40,109 nucleotides of DNA from Eubacteriales bacterium (lineage in GTDB: Bacteria > Bacillota > Clostridia > Oscillospirales > Acutalibacteraceae), in the NCBI GenBank assembly GCA_029225565.1, contig JAQXWS010000025.1, forward strand, positions 1-40,109. The letters run 5' to 3'. The stretch's first letter is position 1. Each line of letters opens with the position of its first letter. The notes under the pieces are model-generated. The model had not been told where the DNA came from, made no database searches, and saw only the letters and a program-made list of their open reading frames with translations. This document shows positions 33,768-40,109 of the stretch, piece after piece. The position numbers and the translations under genes are program-made.

Positions 33768-36344
33768 TCATCGCTGTGTATATTCAAGCCATTCGGCATT
33801 AGTTATACTAAGTTTTGCGCTATTAAGCATATCGTCTGGGGTGTCTTTTAATACATTTATTGCCCAAAGTGCTTTTCTTGCAATGTTATATGCACCGTTG
33901 GCATCGGCATCGCAAGGCAAAGAGGCATTTGTACCTTTATAATTACGACTGTCATAGAACTCGCCGTTTTCATTTGCAACAGGTGAGATGAGGTAGTCGT
34001 CTTCAGGTAATGTGCTTCCGGTAATACTGTTTCTCATTTGAAGTGTTAATGAAAGAAGTTTTATCAATCGCTTGTAAAAATCAGCATTAGAAATACTTAA
34101 AATAGAATCCTTAAGATTGCCTGTATAATCAATGCCGAATTCGTTAAACAATGACTTGAATTCATCGGTAAGAACAATTTGCTTATTGTCCCACATATTA
34201 TTCTTTTCTTTGTTTCGGAAGGTTAAAATCCTGCTTGAATTAGTGCAAACAGTCCAAGATTTTTTGAAATCTGAATTGCATCTCGGGAATTTGCTGTAAT
34301 CAATATAGAACTCAAACATATCGGTATTTGCATTATATTTGATGTCATCAATTGTTTCAAAAAGATTTTTCGCCTCCGGAACACTTGTATACCTTGGCTT
34401 CAAAAGATTAACAAAACCTGTTGCCGGGTCTATTTTACTTGTATCCCACGCAGGAACATAAAAGATGATACCGTTTTGCTTAGCCTTATTTACGCCGTCA
34501 AATTTATTCGTAAGCTGATATGCTCTTAAAAGGCCGCCGTTTTCTGTTGGGTCTGCCTTTTTATCAATGAGCAAATTGAGTTTTGAAATAAGCATATTTT
34601 CAAATTTTTGATAAACTTGCTTTTCAACAGGGAATCTGCCACGCTTAAAGCCAAAATTCAAATCCTCCATGGCGATAACAGCGTCATATTTGACGACTAA
34701 TTCACAAATTTTGTGAACAACCTGACTGATATACCCTTCTTTGAGTTCCTTTATATTTTCAACAGAGGTCCAATTCTTTCTTGCTTTATCTCTTTCTTTT
34801 TCTTTTGTGTCCAAAAGCTTTTGATAATCAACTCTGTGTCCGTTATCACTGATTATTTCATTAAGCGACATTTGCTCAACAATTTTGCCGTTTGAGTTGA
34901 TAACGCTTATATAAATCAGGTTTCTCTCTCCTCGGTCAATGCCGACGACATAATTATCATCTTTGTATTTAACCGCCTTGCGAACATCATTATTCAAAAA
35001 TTCCTGACCGTGTGCCTTAAAGTTGATTGTAATAGGCACATGAAGTGAAAATTGCCTTTTGGTAAATCTTTTATCTTTAATGATGTCATACTCAAAAGTG
35101 CTTTCTTTTTTCTCATTATCAGGGTTTTTATTTTTTATCGGTTGATTGGCATAGTGAGTTACTTTCTCTTTATCACCGATACTTGCTTCACGGTAGAACA
35201 TCTCTGCCTCACCGTTGAGTTTATAAACTACATTTGATAAGTTTCTCTCGTCAAAAAGCATTTTGAAATATAAAGTGTGCAAATTAGGAGTTCCTTTGCT
35301 GTACTTTGAAAAGTCTTTATTGTAGATTTGGAAAAGATAGATATATCCGTTTTCTACAAGCCCATCAATATAGTTTTTAGATATTTTATTAAATCTTACA
35401 GAATAACCCTGATCCGAAATTTCTCGATAAAATTCACTAATATCGTTATAGCTTTCTGTAGGAGAAAACTTAAATCCAAATTGTGACCAATCATCATGTT
35501 TTTCAATAGATTCTTTGAAATAATCTATAAACTCATGACATTCGGCTTTGTTAAATGTTGCTCCTTTTTTGAAGCTTTCTCTTTTGCGAATGTCAAGTAT
35601 TCTGTCTGACGGTTGGAATGTATCAATGTTTTTAGTGGCAAAGAAAACCTTTGGTAACATTTTATTGGGACCCGGTAAAAGCTTATATTCCATTTTTTCG
35701 TAATAATCCTCGTCATCAGAGATTATTTCAGGTGCATCAACAAAAGCCTTACTGTGAGATTTGCCCATAACGGCAAGATAGTAAAAACCATCTTTATGTA
35801 AAAGAACAGTTCTGTAATCGCTTTCTTTGTTTTTATCCCATCCGCCAAGAAGTTGAGGATTGTCAAAATTCAATTTAATTTTATCTTTGGAATAAGGCTT
35901 TTGGGTAATGTAGTTTCTAACTTTATCGTAAAGCCTGTCGATATCTGCTATTGAGTCATAATGCGAAGTGAATTTGCCGTAAAAAATCTCATCCTTGTTT
36001 TCTTCCTTACCGGTACCGTTTAACGGCTTAATAAGCTTTTGAAATTCCTTTATTGCGTCAAGCAGGTTTTTAACTAACTCTGTTGCTTTTTCATTTTTAT
36101 AAAGTCTTTTATTGTAGCTTTTTTCATAATCGGAATTTAGCAATTCCTGTGCCTGCAAATAAGCTTCTTTTATTTTGCTGTTACATTCATTGATTGAGGA
36201 AATATACCAATCGGTTATTTCGTTGCCGTTTTCGTTACCAAGGTCTTGAAGCTCATAAAGAGAAAAACTTTTTATTGCTTTATATATCTTGTCTTGCTTT
36301 TCAATATATTTATCAATTTTTGTTTTGCTTGTTACGGGATGCAA
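33768..36344 (-). CDS. cas12a: Cas12a C-terminal fragment (REC2, WED, RuvC, Nuc)
   Basis: Open frame of 858 residues, continued upstream to about 36440 without a start. The listed first codon is a TTG with no convincing ribosome site, so independent translation is doubtful. It carries RuvC-I VVGIDRGERN, bridge-helix region, RuvC-II VIAMEDLNFGF, Nuc QMRNSITG and RuvC-III DANGAYNIAR, i.e. all nuclease residues. Confidence 0.8.
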   Translation of the reverse strand: MHPVTSKTKIDKYIEKQDKIYKAIKSFSLYELQDLGNENGNEITDWYISSINECNSKIKEAYLQAQELLNSDYEKSYNKRLYKNEKATELVKNLLDAIKEFQKLIKPLNGTGKEENKDEIFYGKFTSHYDSIADIDRLYDKVRNYITQKPYSKDKIKLNFDNPQLLGGWDKNKESDYRTVLLHKDGFYYLAVMGKSHSKAFVDAPEIISDDEDYYEKMEYKLLPGPNKMLPKVFFATKNIDTFQPSDRILDIRKRESFKKGATFNKAECHEFIDYFKESIEKHDDWSQFGFKFSPTESYNDISEFYREISDQGYSVRFNKISKNYIDGLVENGYIYLFQIYNKDFSKYSKGTPNLHTLYFKMLFDERNLSNVVYKLNGEAEMFYREASIGDKEKVTHYANQPIKNKNPDNEKKESTFEYDIIKDKRFTKRQFSLHVPITINFKAHGQEFLNNDVRKAVKYKDDNYVVGIDRGERNLIYISVINSNGKIVEQMSLNEIISDNGHRVDYQKLLDTKEKERDKARKNWTSVENIKELKEGYISQVVHKICELVVKYDAVIAMEDLNFGFKRGRFPVEKQVYQKFENMLISKLNLLIDKKADPTENGGLLRAYQLTNKFDGVNKAKQNGIIFYVPAWDTSKIDPATGFVNLLKPRYTSVPEAKNLFETIDDIKYNANTDMFEFYIDYSKFPRCNSDFKKSWTVCTNSSRILTFRNKEKNNMWDNKQIVLTDEFKSLFNEFGIDYTGNLKDSILSISNADFYKRLIKLLSLTLQMRNSITGSTLPEDDYLISPVANENGEFYDSRNYKGTNASLPCDADANGAYNIARKALWAINVLKDTPDDMLNSAKLSITNAEWLEYTQR

Positions 36345-36433
36345 TGCCTCGTATTTCTCGTTCCAAGCTGAGCGTAATACATTCCAAGAGTTAAATGCAC
36401 CGTTTGAAATATCAGTAATGGCTACACCTGATT

Positions 36434-37450
36434 TTACAAATATTCATTAGCATTATAAGTGTTTAATGATTGCAAAAGCTCTGTTAGCAAATCAATATCA
36501 CCAATGTGGTTGTTATAATAATCACCAATAGCATACAACACTTCATTGTCTGAATTGAATTTTTCGGGTATGAACGATACGCTGTCCTTTTCGCTCAAAA
36601 TTTGTTTATATAAAGGCTTCATCAATGGCAATCTTTTTGATTTTTCATTTTTTGCAACCTGCTGGTTATAAAGATTTATGCATTCATTAAGACCTTGGAT
36701 TTTTGTTCCGTCAGAGCAAGTATATCCGCCAATCATAGAATTATAAATTTCAATACCCGATTGAGCTAAAACAAATTCAAAATAATCAACAGAAAAAATA
36801 TCTTCAATATTTCTGCCGAATATATTATATAAATCTGTGTTTAGCTTTGTTATAGTTTCATCAGAAAGATTATCAAATACTTTTTGAAAACTTTTTACAT
36901 TATCTAAAAAGCGTGGCAGGTTGTCATTTATACAACGATAGGCTATTGCGGTTGATTTTTCATCACTTGAATACATATTTTCTCTATTAGTATTAAAGCC
37001 TTTGAAATACGTTGTAAAGCTTCTAAAGCACTCAACTGTTTCTATCTCGTTTTTATCCGTTAAAACAGACGGTAAATCTTCACATATAAGTTCTTTTCCG
37101 AACAGCCTTTTATAGCGTGCATTTGATTTGAGCTGCTTTGATATTTGCTTTCGCATATTATTTTCTAATGATTCCATAGCATTTATATCGGAATCATCCT
37201 TGTTGCTTTTCCAATATAAATTTGCATATTCATTAACTTTTTCAATTCTTGCTTTGCTCAACACGGATTCAATATATTCTTTATGAAAGCGATCAATATA
37301 GCCTTTGACCTTTTCATAATTCTCAGCTCTTTGTTTATCCTTTTCAAGCAAAAAATTTTTATTAAAATTATTTTCTGTTTCCCCAACGGGAATTAAAGAG
37401 AATCTTAAAGTTTTGGATAATGAATAACGATTTATAAACTGTTCTTTCAT
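36434..37450 (-). CDS. cas12a: Cas12a N-terminal fragment (REC1 part)
   Basis: Open frame of 338 residues beginning with the family start YSLSKTLRFSLIPVGETENN (WED-I) and covering most of the REC1 lobe, including NRENMYSSDEKSTAIAYRCI. It ends at a TAA created by the frameshift, after NANEYL. Alone it has no catalytic residues. Confidence 0.85.
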   Translation of the reverse strand: MKEQFINRYSLSKTLRFSLIPVGETENNFNKNFLLEKDKQRAENYEKVKGYIDRFHKEYIESVLSKARIEKVNEYANLYWKSNKDDSDINAMESLENNMRKQISKQLKSNARYKRLFGKELICEDLPSVLTDKNEIETVECFRSFTTYFKGFNTNRENMYSSDEKSTAIAYRCINDNLPRFLDNVKSFQKVFDNLSDETITKLNTDLYNIFGRNIEDIFSVDYFEFVLAQSGIEIYNSMIGGYTCSDGTKIQGLNECINLYNQQVAKNEKSKRLPLMKPLYKQILSEKDSVSFIPEKFNSDNEVLYAIGDYYNNHIGDIDLLTELLQSLNTYNANEYL

Positions 37451-37475
37451 CTTTTTTCTCCTTACTTTTTATTTT

Positions 37476-37504
37476 ATAATACCATTCTCTTGCTTTTTGG
37501 TCAA
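37476..37504 (-). promoter_or_regulatory. Promoter of cas12a
   Basis: Minus-strand TTGACC (37504-37499) and TATTAT (37481-37476) with a 17-bp spacer, just upstream of the AAGGAG ribosome site. The remaining bases to about 37655 are AT-rich with no feature seen. Confidence 0.75.
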
Positions 37505-37656
37505 TCAAATTTGGTTATTAGACTTTATGGTCCGCTTTTTGGTACACCTTTGTTTCGGCGTTGGATGTTGAACGGTTTTGATTTCTCTATTTGTTTATAA
37601 AAATTATGTCTTGATTTTTTATCTTTTAAGTTCGATTTTTTGTATTTGTGAAAAAG

Positions 37657-37696
37657 AAAAAACGAGCCAAGAGGGACATCCTCTCGGCTTGGTTTT
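37657..37696. terminator. Terminator after the ferredoxin-like gene, inverted copy of 32969-33001
   Basis: The stem lies at 37665-37674 with 37680-37689. Read on the minus strand it is AGCCGAGAGG...CCTCTTGGCT followed by TTTTTTCTTTTT, matching the plus-strand terminator at 32969-33001 in nearly all stem positions. On the plus strand it also runs into TTTTTT, so it may work both ways. Confidence 0.85.
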
Positions 37697-37727
37697 TTGG
37701 TGTGAATAATTACATTAATTTATCAAA

Positions 37728-38417
37728 CTACGATAATATTTTTCCGTCGGTTGAGATTGTTACTACCTGCCAAGGAATGAATTTTCCGCTGGTTTGAAGT
37801 GCTGTTTTAACTGCGTGTTCAATACCTCCGCAGCAAGGCACCTCCATTCTTACAACGGTTACGCTCTTGATATTATTATTCGCAATAATTGCAGTTAATT
37901 TGTCTGCATAATCAACATCATCAAGCTTTGGGCAACCTATAAGAGTGACCTTGTTTTTGATGAAATCGTTGTGGAAATTGCCGTAGGCATAAGCCGAACA
38001 ATCAGCGGCAACAAGGAGATTCGCGCCGTCAAAATAAGGAGCATTAACAGGCGCAAGCTTAATCTGCACAGGCCATTGAGAAAGCTGACTTGATACCGAA
38101 ACATCGGTATTATCCGCTTTCTTTTCGTGATTTATACTCATTGAGCGTGAGCCCGGACAGCCTGAATGTGCGTGTTGCTTTGCTCCTTGACTTGCCTTAA
38201 CCGCCGCCTCGTCATAAGCGGGAGCCTCTCGCATTTCGAACGAAATTGCATCAACAGGACAAGCCGGCAGACAGTCACCCAAGCCGTCGCAATAGTCCTC
38301 TCTTGTGAGAACGGCTTTGCCGTCTATCATATCTATTGCACCCTCGTGGCAGGCAGATGCACAGGCACCGCAACCGTTACATTTTTCTTTATCTATCTTA
38401 ATGATTTTTCTAATCAT
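37728..38417 (-). CDS. Two-cluster ferredoxin-like iron-sulfur protein
   Basis: 229 residues. The N-terminal bacterial ferredoxin domain has cluster site I CNGCGACASACHEG (four Cys) and site II CDGLGDCLPACP, in which the second Cys is Leu, so the second cluster may have three ligands (3Fe-4S or labile). The C-terminal 120 residues form an unrecognised domain with VAADCSAYAYG, LIGCPKLDD and VPCCGGIEHAV, whose cysteines could bind another cofactor. It resembles standalone 4Fe-4S proteins common in Clostridia. AAAGGAAG precedes the ATG. Electron partner unknown; no link with the CRISPR locus is evident. Confidence 0.88.
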   Translation of the reverse strand: MIRKIIKIDKEKCNGCGACASACHEGAIDMIDGKAVLTREDYCDGLGDCLPACPVDAISFEMREAPAYDEAAVKASQGAKQHAHSGCPGSRSMSINHEKKADNTDVSVSSQLSQWPVQIKLAPVNAPYFDGANLLVAADCSAYAYGNFHNDFIKNKVTLIGCPKLDDVDYADKLTAIIANNNIKSVTVVRMEVPCCGGIEHAVKTALQTSGKFIPWQVVTISTDGKILS

Positions 38418-38569
38418 TCTTATCTTCCTTTCGTAATTGAGTGACCTAATTGTACTATAAATCGCACTAAATTTCTACATTTTTTCGACAAAAAACACGA
38501 GGTATGTTATGGAAAGAAAGTAACATAAAATTAGTATTTATTAACTTTGGCATATCGGCTGTTCTTTAG

Positions 38570-38585
38570 GTCCGTTTTTACGGAC
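38570..38585. repeat. Small perfect hairpin upstream of the hypothetical genes
   Basis: GTCCGT/ACGGAC (6 bp) with loop TTTT in the divergent gap between the ferredoxin-like gene and the next gene. It could be an operator or a weak terminator. Confidence 0.3.
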
Positions 38586-38690
38586 AGTAAAACCAATGGC
38601 ATTTACAAAAACACAAATATATGATAGTCTTTATATGATGAATATCTGTCGAAAAACAGGAAACAAAATTTGGCTGTGAGGATGATGAGT

Positions 38691-39317
38691 ATGAACGCCG
38701 TAAACAAATATGTATTTAAAATCATTGTTAATTCTCGTCTTTTCGATGCATACGAGGCAGTTGTTGATACTCTCGAAATATACGGTATCGTTATTTCAAA
38801 AGGTCACAGAGAAAGAACAATTGTGGGAAAATGGACTCCTATACTACATAATGAATTCGGTGCCAAAATTAATGTTTGGACAGGTGTGTTTAGGTTATGG
38901 GAGGACGGCTCAACAACTGTTGTAAGATTAATTTTAAGCGGTAACGGCGACGAAGCTTCGGCAAAAATAATGGCTAAGTTCTTTTACAAAAAACTGAAAA
39001 AATTAATTCCGGTTCAAAATATGTATTTAGACAGAAAAAGTAATGTATCCAATAGTCTCACAAAAGAATTATTTACTGCTTTGCAAAGTGCGTACGGGAA
39101 GCCTAAACGAAGCTTTGGACAACAATTATGTGATGCTATTGATATTGCAGATGCGTTGATACCTGAAAAAAGGGAAAATAAAAATAAATTTCGCGAGGAC
39201 CCTTGGGCAAATGATGATGACTTAACACTATATCCCGATGAAGACCACGAGGGCCACGACCACGAGCCGGACGGCTATTGCATCGAAGCGGATGAGTATA
39301 TTCAAGATATGATGTAA
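38691..39317 (+). CDS. Hypothetical protein with acidic His/Asp-rich tail
   Basis: Not recognised. About 208 residues, soluble, no signal peptide. Residues 1-110 look like a compact alpha/beta domain (repeated strand-like TIVGKWTPIL, NVWTGVFRLW, TTVVRLILSG) and the middle is helical and basic. The last 50 residues are strongly acidic with an HEGHDHEPDG run that could bind metal. ATG 38691 is chosen because GAGG lies 9 nt upstream; in-frame TTG and ATG codons occur 6-21 nt earlier. It sits 11 nt ahead of the EF-hand/membrane gene, so the two probably form an operon. Confidence 0.7.
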   Translation: MNAVNKYVFKIIVNSRLFDAYEAVVDTLEIYGIVISKGHRERTIVGKWTPILHNEFGAKINVWTGVFRLWEDGSTTVVRLILSGNGDEASAKIMAKFFYKKLKKLIPVQNMYLDRKSNVSNSLTKELFTALQSAYGKPKRSFGQQLCDAIDIADALIPEKRENKNKFREDPWANDDDLTLYPDEDHEGHDHEPDGYCIEADEYIQDMM

Positions 39318-39328
39318 GGAGATTAATT

Positions 39329-39937
39329 ATGAAAAATGACAGCTGGATGTTTCCAACCGAAACACCTATGGACAGTATGTTTGACAGTAATCACGATGGA
39401 AAATTAACCGGATTTGAAACAACTATGCGTGATGCAGTTTTAATGGATTCATATAATCATTTTAATGAAGATGATTGTAGTTCATTTAACGACTCGGATT
39501 CTATACTTTCAGATTTTGATGATGACGATATAAATAATTATGAATTTAGAGGAAGCTATGCTGCTCCGTATACTCAAATGCCTAAAAATGAAATACCGGA
39601 AGGAAAGTTTATTACAACTGCGTTTACGGATAATAGCAAAAAGGATTATTCAAATCCTCCGAGTGACAGCACGATTTTATGGTCATGCATTGGAGCAATT
39701 GCTATTATCATCGGCGCATTTGCAATTATTCTCAGGCAGGAAACGCGTAACGATTTATTAAATGCTATTGTGATGTTCTTTTCCGTTGCATTAAGCGTTG
39801 GCTTGCTGAAAATCACAGGCGTTATCGCACCTAACAAAAAGAATGTTGAAAGTGATGATGAGATTGATGGTTCGGATTCTTATTGTAATGCGGTAAATGA
39901 TTGCTTTAACTATGAGAGTGATGATAGGAATGAGTAG
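39329..39937 (+). CDS. Hypothetical membrane protein with EF-hand loop
   Basis: Not recognised as a family. 202 residues. A canonical EF-hand calcium loop DSNHDGKLTGFE lies at 19-30 (D, N, D, G, L and E at the expected places), followed by a very acidic, Ser/Asp-rich segment (about 38-75), two membrane helices (about 115-135 and 142-165) and an acidic C-terminal tail. No signal peptide. ATG 39329 follows AAGGAG. Together with the upstream acidic-tailed protein it may form a small envelope-associated, cation-binding module; this is inference. Confidence 0.72.
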   Translation: MKNDSWMFPTETPMDSMFDSNHDGKLTGFETTMRDAVLMDSYNHFNEDDCSSFNDSDSILSDFDDDDINNYEFRGSYAAPYTQMPKNEIPEGKFITTAFTDNSKKDYSNPPSDSTILWSCIGAIAIIIGAFAIILRQETRNDLLNAIVMFFSVALSVGLLKITGVIAPNKKNVESDDEIDGSDSYCNAVNDCFNYESDDRNE

Positions 39938-40041
39938 ATAAAAAGCATGAGGAAATGGGATGTATCTGCTTTGAAAATCACGAAATGGGCATTTATTTCA
40001 TCGAAGACCCCGACGGCTATTGGCTTGAAATTTTACCGTAA
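39938..40041 (+). pseudogene. C-terminal remnant of a glyoxalase I/VOC-family gene
   Basis: A frame of about 33 codons after a stop reads KKHEEMGCICFENHEMG then IYFIEDPDGYWLEILP and a stop. FIEDPDGYWLEI is the conserved C-terminal metal-binding segment of lactoylglutathione lyase-type proteins, which are normally about 125 residues. No start or upstream part exists here; the preceding gene ends at the point where the fragment begins, so the rest was lost by deletion or insertion. Confidence 0.8.
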
Positions 40042-40067
40042 TTCTTGATATATATTCTCAAATAATT

Positions 40068-40106
40068 AACTCCCTTGTAGCACAACATACCACAAGGGAG
40101 TTTTAA
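40068..40106. terminator. Terminator at the window end
   Basis: An 11-bp perfect stem AACTCCCTTGT/ACAAGGGAGTT (40068-40078 with 40092-40102) is followed by TTAATAT. It lies just after the VOC remnant and was probably that gene's terminator. Confidence 0.75.
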
Positions 40107-40109
40107 TAT

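Larger units (their letters stand above)
33768..37450 (-). pseudogene. cas12a: cas12a (Cpf1) effector, interrupted by a one-base frameshift
   Basis: RNA-guided DNA nuclease of type V-A. Restoring one T in the run near 36438-36441 joins both frames into 1227 residues, against 1228 in the Lachnospiraceae ND2006 enzyme, and the junction EYFVKSGVAITDIS matches the family. In restored numbering, crRNA-processing residues H766, K775 and K792, RuvC D839, E929 and D1183, and Nuc R1140 are all present, as is LLPGPNKMLPKVFF of the WED/PAM region. AAGGAG precedes the ATG. No slippery heptamer lies at the break, so a real deletion or a sequencing error is more likely than programmed frameshifting. The array lies directly downstream; adaptation genes are missing. 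Confidence 0.93.

Noticed and set aside
36430-36445. Programmed ribosomal frameshift to make full-length Cas12a
   Set aside because: A -1 shift is needed, but the codons TAT TTG TAA give no X XXY YYZ slippery heptamer, tRNA re-pairing would be poor, and no stimulatory structure was evident. A deletion or sequencing error is simpler.
38470-38478. AATTTCTAC, identical to the 5' arm of the Cas12a handle, upstream of the ferredoxin-like gene
   Set aside because: The matching GTAGAT arm is missing and no repeat structure surrounds it; a 9-base match in AT-rich DNA is expected by chance.

Overview
The window looks like part of a chromosome of a spore-forming, anaerobic-type Clostridia (Firmicutes), probably a gut Oscillospiraceae/Lachnospiraceae relative. 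The grounds are an alpha/beta small acid-soluble spore protein, a class B sortase with an SPKTG substrate, a 2-enoate-reductase-type Fe-S flavoenzyme, strong Shine-Dalgarno sites, sigma-A promoters close to consensus, and a Cas12a of the Lachnospiraceae type. Species cannot be fixed from the sequence alone. No tRNA, rRNA, insertion sequence or integrase was seen.

Layout, 1-31 kb (ordinary chromosome, moderate GC): ilvC with an upstream FadR-type GntR regulator (minus strand); an AAA+ ATPase of DUF815 type; a PhoB/WalK-like two-component pair followed by an HtrA-type membrane protease; a large flavin/Fe-S oxidoreductase; rsmA plus a MATE exporter; a MarR-controlled heterodimeric ABC exporter with one degenerate ATPase site; a cell-surface block (SPKTG-anchored protein, sortase B, LCP-family wall-polymer ligase with a poly-His segment); an rpe / glycoside-hydrolase-like / membrane-protein / mgtE operon; a YtrA-type GntR / ABC operon; a secreted NlpC/P60 hydrolase; a secreted alpha/alpha-toroid protein behind a cobalamin riboswitch; and ilvE.

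Layout, 31-40 kb (accessory, clearly more AT-rich): the spore protein gene, an XRE regulator overlapping a nucleotidyltransferase-fold gene (toxin/antitoxin or abortive-infection-like), then a type V-A CRISPR array of eight repeats and seven spacers read from the minus strand, directly downstream of a cas12a gene on the same strand. The cas12a gene is split by a single-base frameshift in a short T run. Apart from that it reconstructs to 1227 residues with all RuvC, Nuc and crRNA-processing residues present. No cas1, cas2 or cas4 lies in the window. Two near-identical terminator hairpins, in inverted orientation, bracket the CRISPR locus. Beyond it lie a two-cluster ferredoxin-like protein, two unrecognised genes (one with a canonical EF-hand loop and two membrane segments) and the C-terminal remnant of a glyoxalase/VOC gene.

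The two most interesting systems are (i) the minimal Cas12a locus, with a frameshifted effector but intact guides, beside a candidate toxin/antitoxin pair, and (ii) a cobalamin-riboswitch-controlled secreted toroid protein that may be a bacterial transcobalamin-like corrinoid-capture protein.
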